Shown: positions 53,565-63,968 of the stretch, one piece after another
Position numbering within the stretch: the first letter of the stretch is position 1
Layout of the letters: each line of letters begins with the position of its first letter
Origin: Elephas maximus indicus
Lineage: Eukaryota; Chordata; Mammalia; Proboscidea; Elephantidae
Reading direction: 5' to 3'
Assembly (NCBI RefSeq): GCF_024166365.1
Contig: NC_064822.1
Span: 108,620,823-108,684,822, forward strand
Length of the DNA stretch: 64,000 bases
Translations under genes and position numbers: made by a program
Notes under the pieces: model-generated
Seen by the model: only the letters and a program-made list of their open reading frames with translations
What the model was told of the DNA's origin: nothing
Databases searched by the model: none

Positions 53565-53655
53565 GCCCATTTCAACATCACAACAATATGGTATTGACCC
53601 CTTTAATTTGCAGACAGGGACAAAGGGATTCAGAAATATTAAGAAACTTGCCCCA
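53565..53655 (-). repeat. MIR fragment
   Basis: 'tttgcagacagggacaaagggattcagaaatattaagaaacttgcccc' is the MIR core in reverse, in the CSAD intron. Confidence 0.55.
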
Positions 53656-54480
53656 ACAGAAGAATGAAGTTGGACCCATACCTCACACGGTACATCAAAA
53701 TTAACTCAAAATGGATCAAAGACCTAAATATAAGAATTAAAGCTATAAAATTCTTAGAACAAAACATAGGAGTAATGCTTTGGGATCTACTTTTTAACAA
53801 CAGATTCTTAGGTATGACCCCAAAAGCATGACCAACAACAGACAAAATAGATAAACTGAATTTCATCAAAATGAAAAACTTCTATACATTAAAGGATTTA
53901 TCAACAAAGTGAAGAGACAACCTACAGACTGGGAGAAGACATTTGGGAATTACATATCTTATAATAATTTAATTCAGACTGTATGAACTTCTAGAACTCA
54001 ACAACAAAAAGACTCTATTTAAAAATGGCCCAAAAGTGGAAACAACCGAAATGTTCATAAACAGATGAACGGATAAACAAAATGTGGTATATACACATGA
54101 TAGAATACTATTCAGCCATGAAAAGAAATGAAGTCCTGATGCATGCCACAACATGGATGAATCTTGAAAACATCATGCTGAGCAAAATAAGTCAGCTGCA
54201 AAAGAACAAATACTGTATGATCTCACTTATATGAAATAGGCAAATACGTAGAAACCAAAGATTATTAGTGCTAACCAGAGGCAGGAGAGAAGGGAAAGGG
54301 GGAGTTTGTCCTTGGAGGGCACTGAGTTTATGTTAAAGGTGGTGGAATGGTTTAGAAAAGGATTGTAGGAATGCTTGCGCAACTTGAAGATAACAGCACT
54401 GAATTTTACCTGTAGAAATTGTTGGGATGGCATACCTTTTGTTTTATACATTTTTCACCACAATTAAAAAAGAAAAAAAA
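53656..54480 (+). mobile_element. L1M 3' portion
   Basis: Forward-strand old L1 text includes 'cttctatacattaaaggatttatcaac', 'tagaatactattcagccatgaaaag' and the 3' end 'catttttcaccacaattaaaaaag'. It is antisense to CSAD. No open frame. Confidence 0.78.
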
Positions 54481-55310
54481 TAGGGAGGTCAAATCACTTG
54501 GATAGATAGTTCACCAAAGAAGATATACAAATGGCCAAAAAGCATATGAAAAGATGTTCAGCTGTCATTAGCCACTGAAACCCAACCCACTGCCATTGAC
54601 TCATATTGACCCTACAGGACAGAGTAGAACTGCCCCATAGGGTTTGCAAGGAGCACCTGGTGAATTCAAACTGCTGACCTTTTGGTTAGCAGCTGAACTC
54701 TTATTAACCACTATGCCATCAGGGTTTTCCATAGCCACTAGGGAAACACAAATCAAAACCACAATGAGATACCACTTCATCCCCACTAGATGGCTATTAT
54801 CGGAAAAAATGAAAAACAGCCAAGTGTTGGTAAGGATGTGGAGAAACTGACACCCTCATCCATTGCTGGTGGGGTTGTAAAATGGTGCATCCCCTATGGA
54901 AAACAGTATGCTGATTCCTCAAAAAGTTAAACACAGAACTATCATATGGCTCAGCAATTTCATTCCTAGGTATATAACCAAAAGAAATGAAAGCTGGGAC
55001 TCAAACAGACACTTGCACACCAATGTTTATTGCAGCTTATTCACAAGAGCCAGAAGGTAGAAACAACCTGAGTATTCGTCAACCAATGACTGGATGGACA
55101 AAATGTGGTATATGCATACAATGGAATATTATTCAGCTATAAAGAGAAATGAAGTTCTGCTACATGGATGACATGGATGAACTGTGAAAATATGGTGAGT
55201 GAGATAAGTCTAACACAAAAGAACAAACATTAGATGACCGACTTATATGAAATACCCAGAATAGGCAAATGCACAGGGACCAAAGTTTATTAGTGGTTAC
55301 CAGGCTGGTT
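54481..55310 (+). mobile_element. L1M 3' portion, second copy
   Basis: Another forward old L1 with 'atgagataccacttcatccccactagatgg', 'gctcagcaatttcattcctaggtatataacc' and 'tggaatattattcagctataaag'. It is interrupted by an AfroSINE at 54576-54730 and continues after the SINE at 55311-55471 as 'gtactgcgtttctgttaagggtggtgg' up to about 55635. Confidence 0.78.
54576..54730 (-). repeat. AfroSINE in L1M
   Basis: The SINE runs from 'gaaacccaacccactgccattgactcatattgacc' to 'ccactatgccatcagggttttcc', with flanks 'attagccact' and 'catagccact'. Confidence 0.92.
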
Positions 55311-55471
55311 CTTGTTGTTGTTAGCTGTTGTCAGGTCGATTCTAACTCACAGTGATCGGATAGGACAGGGTAGAACTGCTCCACAGGGTTTCCAATGAGC
55401 GGCTAGTGGATTTGAACTGCCGACCTTTTGGTAAGCAGCGGAGCTCTTAACCACTATGCCACCAGGGTTCC
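55311..55471 (-). repeat. AfroSINE with RTE-type tail
   Basis: The tail begins 'ttgttgttgttagctgttgtcaggtcgattctaactcacagtg', more RTE-like than the usual 'aaacccattgcc' form, and the head ends 'ccactatgccaccagggttcc'. Confidence 0.9.
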
Positions 55472-55635
55472 ATTCCAGGCAAAAGGGGGCAGCAGGGACA
55501 CGCCTCATTTGAAAGATGAAACCAAAATCAAACCTACTGAGTAATAGTTGGGCTGGGGGAAATTGGGCAATATTACTTAAGGGGTACTGCGTTTCTGTTA
55601 AGGGTGGTGGAAAAAAATAGGAACTACAGAGTGGT

Positions 55636-57140
55636 GACATCTTCGCAGCAGATTTACCCAGTGGAATGCGTCTTTTGATTTCTTGACTGCTGCTTCCATG
55701 GGTATTGATTGTGGATCCAAGTAAAATGAAATCCTTGACAACTTCAATCTTTTCTCTGTTTATCATGATGTTGCTTATTGGTCCAGTTGCGAGGATTTTT
55801 GTTTTCTTTATGTTGAGGTGCAATCCATGCTGAAGACTGTGGTCTCTGATCTTCATTAGTAAGTGCTTCAAGTCCTCTTCACTTTCAGCAAGCAAGGTTG
55901 TGTCATCTGCATAACACAGGTTGTTAATGAGTCTTCCTCCAATCCTGATGCCCCATTCATCTTCATACAGTCCAGCTTCTCGGATTATCTGCTCAGCAAA
56001 CAGACTGAATAGGTATGGTGAAAGGATACAACCCTGACACACACCTTTCCTGATTTTAAACCAATCAGTATCCACTTGTTCTGTCCAAACAACTGCCTCT
56101 TGATCTATGTAAAGGTTCCTCAAAAGCACAATTAAGTGTTCTGGAGTTCCCATTCTTCACAATGTTATCCATAATTTGTTATGATCCACACAGTCGAATG
56201 CCTTTGCACAGTCAATAAAACACTGGTAAACATCCTTCTGGTATTCTCTGCTTTCAGCCAGGACCCATCTGACATCAGCAATGATGTCCCTGGTTCCACG
56301 TCCTCTTCTGAAACCAGCCTGAATTTCTGGCAGTTCCCTGTCGATATACTGCTACAGCTGTTTTTGAATAATCTTTAGCAAAGTTTTGCTTGCGTGTGAC
56401 ATTAATGATATTGTTCTGTAATTTCCACATTCGGCTGGATCACGTTTCTTGGGAGTAGGCATAAATATGGATCTCTCCCAGTCAGTTGGCCAGGAGGCTA
56501 TCTTCCATATTTCTTGGCACAGATGATTGAGCACCTCCAGCACTACATCTGTTTGTTGAAACGTCTCAATTGATATTCCATCAATTCCTGCAGCCTTGTT
56601 TTTCGCCAATGCCTTCAGAGCAGCTTGGACTTCTTCCTTCGGTACCATCGGTTCCTGATCATATGCCACCTCTTGAAATGGTTGAACATCAATTAATTAT
56701 TTTTGCTATAGTGACTATGTATATTCCTTCCATCTTCTTTTGATGCTTCCTGCGTTGTTCAATATGTTCCCTGTAGAACCCTTCCCTATTTCAACTCAAG
56801 GATTGAATTTTTTCCTCAGTTCTTTCAGCTTGAGAAACGCCAAGCATGTTCTTCCCTTTTGGTTTTCTATCTCCAGCTCTTTGCACATGTCATTACAATA
56901 CTTTACTTCGTCTTCTCGAGCCACCCTTTGAAATATTCTGTTCAGTTCTTTTACTTCATCATTTCTTCCTTTTGCTTTAGCTGCTGGGTGTTCGTGAGTA
57001 AGTTTGAGAGTCTCCTCTGACATCCATCCTGGTCTTTTCTTTCTTTCCTGTCTTTTCAATGACTCTTGCTTTCTTCATATATGATGTCATTTCACAACTC
57101 ATCTGGTCTTCGGTCACTAGTGTTCAACGCGTCAAATCTA
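55636..57140 (-). mobile_element. RTE LINE, reverse copy (RT and linker part)
   Basis: The reverse frame over 55636-56153 reads GVCQGCILSPYLFSLFAEQI and INNLCYADDTTLLAESEEDL, an RT with an intact YADD box. At 56352-56669 it reads KNKAAGIDGISIETFQQTDV, and at 56796-57059 the basic linker. The copy continues after an L1 insertion at 59160-59568. Its 3' tail is missing where it meets L1M at 55635. Confidence 0.87.
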
Positions 57141-59159
57141 CTTTTTTTTTTTTAATAATTTTTATTGCGCTTTAAGTTTACAAATCAAGTCAGTCTGTCA
57201 CATATAAGCTTATATACACCTTACTACATACTCCCATTTACTCTCCCCCTAATGAGTTAGCCTGCTCCCTTCTTCCAGTCTCTCCTTTTGTGACCGTTTT
57301 GCCAGTTTTTAACCCTCTCTATCCTCCCATCTCCCCTCCAGACAGGAAGTGCCAATACAGTCTCAAGTGCCCACCTGATACAAGTAGCTCACTCTTCATC
57401 AGCATCTCTCTCCAACCCATTGTCCAGTCCCTTCCACGTCTGATGAGTAGTCTTCGGGAATGGTTCCTGTCCTGGGCCAACAGAAGGTTTGGGGACCATG
57501 ACCACCGGGATTCTTCTAGTCTCAGTCAGACCATTAAGTCTGGGCTTTTTATGAGAATTTGGGGTCTGCATCCCACTGTTCTCCTGCTCCCTCAGGGGTT
57601 CTCTGTTGTGCTCCCTGTCAGGGCAGTCATCGGTTGTGGCCGGGCACCATCTAGTTCTTCTGGTCTCAGGATGATGTAAGTCTCTAGTTCACGTGGCCCT
57701 TTCTGTCTCGGGCTCATAGTTATCGTGTGACCCTTGGTGTTCTTCATTCTCCTTTGATCCAGGTGGGTTGAGACCAATTGATGCATCTTAGATGGCCGCT
57801 TGTTAGCCTTTAAGACCCCAGACACCACAGTTCAAAGTGGGATGCAGAATGTTTTCATAATAGAGTTTATTATGCCAATTGACTTAGAAGTCCCCTTAAG
57901 CCATAGTCCCCAAACCCCCGCCCTTGCTCCGCTGACCTTTGAAGCATTCAGTTTATCCCGGAAACTTCTTTGCTTTTGGTCCAGTCCAGTTGAGCTGACC
58001 TTCCCTGTATTGAGTATTGTCCTTCCCTTCACCTAAAGTAGTTCTTATCTACTAACTAATCAGTAAATAACCCTCTCCCACCCTCCCTCCCTCCCCCATC
58101 TCGTAACCACAAAAGAATGTGTTCTTCTCAGTTTATACTATTTCTGAAGAACTTACAATAGTGGTCTTATACAGTATTTGTCCTTTTGCATCTAATTTCA
58201 CTCAGCATAATGCCTTCCAGGTTCTCCATGTTATGAAATGTTTCACAGACTCATCACTGTTCCTTATAGAAGCGTAGTATTCCATTGTGTGAATATACCA
58301 TAATTTATTTAACCATTCATCTGTTGATGGAACCTTGGTTGCTTCCAGCTTTTTGCTATTGTAAACAGTGCTGCAATAAACATGGGTGTGCATATATCTG
58401 TTCGTGTAAAGGCTCTTATTTCTCCAGGGTATATTCCTAGGAGTGGGATTTCTGGGTTGTATGGTAGCTCTATTTCTAACTTTTTAAGAAAATGCCAGCT
58501 AGATTTCCAAAGAGGTTGTACCATTTTACATTCCCACCAGCAGTGTATAGGAGTTCCAATCTCTCCACAGCCCCTCCAACATTTATCATTTTATGTTTTT
58601 TGGATTCATGCCAGCCTTGTTGGAGTGAGACGGAATCTCATCATAGTTTTAATTTGCATTTCTCTAATGGCTAATGATCGAGAGCATTTTCTCATGTGTC
58701 TGTTAGCTGCCTAAATATCTTCTTTAGTGAAGTGCGTGTTCATATCCTTTGCCCATTTTTTGATTGGGTTGTTTGTCTTTCTGTGGTTGAGTTTTAACAG
58801 AATCATATAGATTTTAGAGAAGAGGCACTGGTCAGAGATGTCATAGCTGAAATTTTTTTCCCAATCTGTAGGTGGTCTTTTTACTCTTTTGGTGAAGTCT
58901 TTAGATGAGCATAGGCGTTTGATTTTTACGAGCTCCCAGATATCTGGTTTCTCTTCAACATTTTTAGTAATGTTTTGTATTCTGTTTATGCCTTGTATTA
59001 GGGCTTCTGACGTTGTCCCTATTTTTTCTTCCATGATCTTTATCGTTTTAGTCTTTATGTTTAGGTCTTTGATCCACCTGGAGTTAGTTTTTGTGCATGG
59101 TGTGAGGTATGGGTCCTGTTTCATTTTTTTGCAAATGGATATCCAGTTATGCCAGCACC
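57141..59159 (-). mobile_element. L1, 5'-truncated, inserted in the RTE
   Basis: After a T-run, the terminus 'tttattgcgctttaagtttacaaatc' opens a full 3'UTR to about 58200, followed by the ORF2 C-terminal part to 59159 (reverse frames with PSTDEWLNKLWYIHTMEYYA and FSYDISDQCLFSKIYMILLK). The flanks repeat 'tcaaatctact' (57130-57140 and 59162-59172). Confidence 0.9.
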
Positions 59160-59568
59160 ATCAAATCTACTCTTGAGATGGTCTCTAAATTCAGGTGGGA
59201 TATACTCAAGGTCATATTTTGCCTCTCATGGACTTGCTCTGATTTTCTTCAGTTTCAGCTTGAACTTGCATATGAGCAAATGATGGTCCGTTCCACAGTT
59301 GGCCCCTGGCCTTGTTCTGACTGATGATATTGAGCTTTTCTAACATCTCTTTCCACAGATGTAGTCAATTTGATTCCTGTGTGTTCCATCTGGTGAGGTC
59401 CATGTGTACAGTCGCCATTTATGTTGGTGAAAGAAGGTATTTGCAATGAAGAAGTCATCAGTCTTGCAAAATTCTATCATTCGATCTCCAGCATTGTTTC
59501 TATCACCAAGGCCATAGTTTCCAACTACTGATCCGTCTTCATTTTCAACTTTAGAATGTACCAAGTAT
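59160..59568 (-). mobile_element. RTE LINE, reverse copy (endonuclease part)
   Basis: This continues the copy from 57140. The reverse frame at 59340-59564 reads IEFCKTDDFFIANTFFHQHK and WTSPDGTHRNQIDYICGKR, the RTE apurinic-type endonuclease. Confidence 0.87.
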
Positions 59569-61055
59569 GAATGTAGGAAAATTGGAGGTCATCAAAAATA
59601 AAATTGGAACACATATCCTAGGCATTAGTGAGCTGAAATAGACTGGTATTGGCCATTTTGTATCAGACTATCATATGGTCTACTATGCTGGGAATGACAA
59701 ATTGAAGAGGAATGGCGTCACATTCATCTTCAAAAAGAACATTTCAAGATCTATCCTGAAGTACAACGCTGTCAGTGATAGGATAACATCCATACACCTA
59801 CAAGGAAGACTAGTTAATATGACTATTATTCAAATTTACACAGTACATCAACAGGGAACTCCCAGAAATTCAATCTGGATTCAGAAGAGGATGTGGAACA
59901 AGGGATATCAGTGCTGATGTCAGATGGAACTTCGCTGGAAGCAGAGAGTACCAGAAAAATGTTTACCTGTGTTTTACTGACTATGCAAAAGCATTCAACT
60001 GTGTGGATCATAACAAATTATGGATAACATTGAGAATTCTAGGACACTTACTGGTGCTCACGAAGAACCTGTACTTAGACCAAGAGACAGTTGTTCAAAC
60101 AGAACAAGGGGATACGGTGTGGTTTAAAACAGGAAAGGTGTACATCAGGGTTGCACACTTCCACCATACTTATTCAATCTGTATGCTGAGCAAAGAGTCC
60201 AAGAAGCTGCATTATGTCAAGAAGAACATGGTATCAGGATTGGAAGAAGGCTCATTAACAACCTGCAATATGCAGATGACACAACCTTGCCTGCTGAAAG
60301 TGAAGAGAACTTGAAGCACTTACTGAAGAAGATCAAAGAGTACAACCTTCAGTATGGATTATACCTCAATGTAAAGAAGACAAAAATTCTCATAACTGGG
60401 CCAACAAGCAGCATCATAATAAATGGAGGAAAAATTAAAATTGTCAAGGATTTCATTTTACTTTGGATCCACAATCAACAGCCATGGAAGCAGCAGTCAA
60501 GAAATCAAATGATGTATCTCAACAGGCAAATCTGCTGCAAATGACCTCTTTCAAGTGTTAAAAAGCAAAGCTGTCACTCAATAAGGTGCACTTGACCTGA
60601 CCCAAGCCATGGTATTTTCAATCGCCTCATATGCATGTGAAAGCTGGACAATGAATAAGGAAGACCGAAGAAGAACTGATGCCTTTGAATTATGGTGTTG
60701 GCAAAGAATATTGAATATACCGTGGACTGATAGAAGAATGCACAAATCTGTCTTGCAAAAAGCACAGCCAAAATGCTCCTTAGAAGAGAGGATGAGGAGA
60801 CTTCGTCTCAAGTACTCTGGACATGTTATCAGGAAGGACCAGTCCCTAGAGAAGGACATCATGCTTGGTAAAGTAGAGGATCAGTGAAAAAGGGGAACAC
60901 CCTCAATGAGATGGACTGACAAAATGGCTGCAACAATGGGCTCAAACATAACAGCAACTGTAAGGATGGTGCAGGACTGGGCAGTGTTTCTATGGCGCAC
61001 AGAGTCACTATGAGTTGGAACCGACTCGATGGCACCTAACAACAACAACAATAAA
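59569..61055 (+). mobile_element. RTE LINE, forward copy with complete 3' end
   Basis: The copy starts in endonuclease sequence ('gaatgtaccaagtatgaatgtagg'), loses the segment between endonuclease and RT at about 59838, carries the RT region (frame 60287-60544 with NLQYGLYLNVKKTKILITGP), and ends 'ggaaccgactcgatggcacctaacaacaacaacaataaaa'. It is head to head with the reverse copy at 59568. Confidence 0.87.
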
Positions 61056-61079
61056 AGGATGGCTATAATCAACGAGATG

Positions 61080-61635
61080 GATGTTATGGATTGAACTGAG
61101 TACCCCCAAAGTATGTATTAGAATTCTAACCCCTATCTATACCTGTGGATGTAGTATTGGTTGGGAACAGGATTGTCTTTGTTATGCTAATGAGGCCGAT
61201 CAGTGCAGGGCGTGTCTTAAACCTAATCTTTCTGAGTTATAAGAAGAGCAGATTAGACACAGAAGGAAGCACAAACGGAGGAAAGATAAAAAACCAAAAA
61301 CCAAATCCATTGCCTCATAGTGACCCTATAGGACAGAGTAGAACTGCCCCATAGAGTTTCCAAGGAGTGCCTGGTGGATTTGAACTGCCGACCTTTAGGT
61401 TAGCAGCCACAGCACTTAACCAGTATACCACCAGGGTTTCCAGAGGAAAGATAGATGCATGTAAAGATCGTGAAGATTGACAAGGAAATCGAGGAACACC
61501 AGGGCTACAGAAACTCCCCAGAACTCATAGAAAGTGAGCCTTCCCCTACAGCCAGTGTCTTGAATTTGGACTTCCAGCCTCCTAAACCCACTTGTGGTAT
61601 TTCTGTTACAGCAGCACTAAGAAGCTGAGACAACA
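61080..61635 (+). mobile_element. fossil MaLR (MLT1-like) LTR
   Basis: This is a fossil long terminal repeat of the MaLR group in forward orientation, interrupted by an AfroSINE (61289-61442). No internal region is seen. It is broken and of similar deep age to the one at 16556-17175; the subfamily is not certain. Confidence 0.6.
61289..61442 (-). repeat. AfroSINE in the fossil LTR
   Basis: A full copy with tail 'ccaaatccattgcctcatagtgacc' and head 'ccagtataccaccagggtttcc' is bounded by an exact 11-base duplication 'gaggaaagata' (61278-61288 and 61443-61453). Confidence 0.94.
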
Positions 61636-62345
61636 AATAATAACAAATGTTGGTGGAAATGTGGGAAAATTAGAACTGTTTAAAAACTACTGGTGGGATT
61701 GTAAATTGGTCCAGCTACTATGGAAAATAGTCTGACAGTCCCTCAATAGATTAAATATAGAGTTATCATATGACCCAGCAATTCCAGTCTGGCTATATAC
61801 CCAAAAGAAATGTAAACATATGTTCACACAAAAACTTGTACATGAATGTTCATAATACCGTTATTCTTAATATCCAAAAAGTAAAAACAACCCAAATGTC
61901 CATCAACTGATGCATGGATAAATAAAACGTGGTATGGCTATATAATGAAATATTATTTATTTAGCCATAAAAAGGAATGAAGTACTGATACATAATACAA
62001 CATAGATGAATCTTGAAAACATTATGTTTTCAAGCATAAATGGATATTATGTGAAAGAAACCAATCATGAAAGACCACTTATAATATAAATCCATTTATA
62101 AATGTCCAGAATAGGCAAATCCATATAAACAAAAGTAGTTTGGTGATTTCCTAGAGCTGGAGAGAGATACGGAGGTTGGGGATTGATGGCTGAAAGGTAC
62201 AGTTTCTTTTTAGGATGATGAAAATGCTCTAAAATGGACCGTGTTGATGGTTGGTGAATATACTAAAATCATTGCATTGTATACTTTAAATGGGTGAATT
62301 ACGTGGTATGTGAATCATATCTCAGTAAAACTGTTACCAAAAGAA
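61636..62345 (+). mobile_element. L1M 3' portion
   Basis: Old forward L1 text: 'aactactggtgggattgtaaattgg', 'catatgacccagcaattcc', 'aacccaaatgtccatcaactg' and a 3' end 'gtatactttaaatgggtgaattacgtgg'. Confidence 0.75.
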
Positions 62346-62454
62346 GTTCAAACAATAAGAAGTGGAACTCCACTATTCTAACTGCTGCCCATTCAGCTGC
62401 TCAGAGATAACATCTATATGCCAATGAATATAAACTTTTCTAAATAACAAAAAT

Positions 62455-62622
62455 GGACACCCTGGTGGTGTCGTGGTTATGAGTTCGCCTGCTAACCAAA
62501 AGGTAGGCAGTTCGAATCTACTAGGTGTTCCTTGGAAACCCTACGGGACAGTTATACTCTGTTCTTCAGGTTCACTGTGAGTCAGAATTGACTCGACAGC
62601 AACAGGTTTGGTTTTTTTTTTT
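62455..62622 (+). repeat. AfroSINE
   Basis: A full copy runs from 'acaccctggtggtgtcgtgg' to 'gactcgacagcaacaggtttgg' plus T-run, bounded by 'aaataacaaaaat' (62442-62454 and 62623-62635). Confidence 0.94.
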
Positions 62623-62745
62623 AAATAACAAAAATAGGCTCATAGTGTCCACAGTATATACTTTATATAGGAAGATATTCTCATGTTAGTATAAATATTC
62701 CTATCTTATTCTTTTTAATGGCTATACGGTACTCTAATAATAATA

Positions 62746-62773
62746 GTAACAACAGTAGCAGCAGCAGCAGAAA
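62746..62773. repeat. short trinucleotide run (AAT/AAC/CAG)
   Basis: A small stretch of AAT, AAC and then CAG units lies just before the MIR. Confidence 0.7.
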
Positions 62774-62779
62774 TGGAAA

Positions 62780-62928
62780 CTAATATTTATATAGTACTTC
62801 TATGTGACAGGCACTGTTTTAAGTGCTTTGCATATACTAATTCATGTAATCCTTATAATAGCTCTATGTGGTAATGTCAGCATTACGCCCATTTTACAGA
62901 GGAAGAAAGTGAGTCACACACACACACA
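62780..62928 (-). repeat. MIR SINE
   Basis: 'atatttatatagtacttctatgtgacaggcactgttttaagtgctttgc' to 'cgcccattttacagaggaagaaagtgagtcac' is a MIR in reverse. Confidence 0.85.
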
Positions 62929-62930
62929 CA

Positions 62931-63095
62931 AAAAAAAAACCCACACCTGTTGATGTCAATTGCTTTTGACTCATAGAAACCCTATAGGACAGAGTAGAAC
63001 TGCCCCATAGTCCTTCCAAGGGGTGGCTGGTGGATTCGAACTCCTAAGCTTTTGGTTAGCAGCCAAGCTCTTAATCACTGCGCCACCAGGGCTCT
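62931..63095 (-). repeat. AfroSINE inserted in MIR
   Basis: The tail 'cctgttgatgtcaattgcttttgactcatag' and head 'aatcactgcgccaccagggctc' form a full copy, preceded by a short CA run and A-run. Confidence 0.92.
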
Positions 63096-63240
63096 AAGAC
63101 ACACAGATATACCATAATTTATTTTCTCTACTGATAGACATTTTAAGTTGTTTCCATTTTTTTTTTTTAATTTTACACTTTGCTCCAATAAACATTCTCA
63201 TGCACAGAATTATATACACTTGTGATGATAATTTATAGCA

Positions 63241-63565
63241 TAAATCCCTAGCCCTGGAACTCCTGAGTTGGTGGATAGATACATTTAAAAAAGTATATGT
63301 TGTTGTTGTTAACGCTGTCAAGTCAGCCTTCAAGTCACAGCAACTTGTTGTTGTCAGAGTAGAACTGCTCTACAGGGATTTCCTAGCTATAATCTGCTCT
63401 TTTATAGCTCCATGGAAGAAAGGCCTGGCAAACTGCTTCCGTAAAGATTATTCTGCCAACACACGTGTTGCTGTGAGTTGGGGGCTGACTTGATTGCAGC
63501 TAACAACATATTGTTTTTTAAATGTATCTATCCACTGACCCAGGAGTTCCACTGCTAGGGATTTA
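63241..63565. repeat. imperfect palindrome with SINE tails in both arms
   Basis: The left arm (63241-63347) and right arm (63464-63565) are reverse complements over about 100 bases. The left has 'taaatccctagccctggaactcctgagttggtggatagatacattt' and 'gttgttgttaacgctgtcaagtcagcc'; the right has 'ggctgacttgattgcagctaacaacat' and 'aaatgtatctatccactgacccaggagttccactgctagggattta'. The centre holds long-form AfroSINE sequence. Confidence 0.8.
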
Positions 63566-63567
63566 AG

Positions 63568-63881
63568 GAATGAACAAGTCTGTCTCAGAAGAAGTACAAC
63601 CAGAATGCTCCTCAGAAGCAAAGATGGCGAGACTACATCTCACATACTTTGGACGTGTTATCAGGAGGCATCAGTCTCTGAAGAAGGACATCATGCTTGG
63701 TAGAGTAGAGGGTCAGTAAGAAAGAGGAAGACACTCAGCGAGATGGACTGACACAGTGGCTGCAGCAATGGGCTCAAGCATAACATCAATTGTGGACATG
63801 GCGCAGGACCAGGCAGTGTTTCGTTCTGTTGTGCACAGGGTCAATATGAGTCAGAACCAACTTAACGACACCAAACAACAA
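63568..63881 (+). mobile_element. RTE LINE 3' fragment
   Basis: The fragment runs from 'gaatgaacaagtctgtctcagaagaag' to 'gtcagaaccaacttaacgacaccaaacaacaa', the terminal about 310 bases of the RTE. Confidence 0.85.
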
Positions 63882-63956
63882 GGAGCTGCTGGGTGGGTTT
63901 GAACCGCCACCTTTAGGTTAGCAGCCAATCGCAAACTGCTTGTACCACCCAGGCCC
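63882..63956 (-). repeat. AfroSINE head fragment
   Basis: 'gagctgctgggtgggtttgaaccgccacctttaggttagcagcc' and 'cttgtaccacccaggcccc' are the tRNA-derived head in reverse, directly after the RTE end. Confidence 0.85.
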
Positions 63957-63968
63957 CTTAAAAAATTG

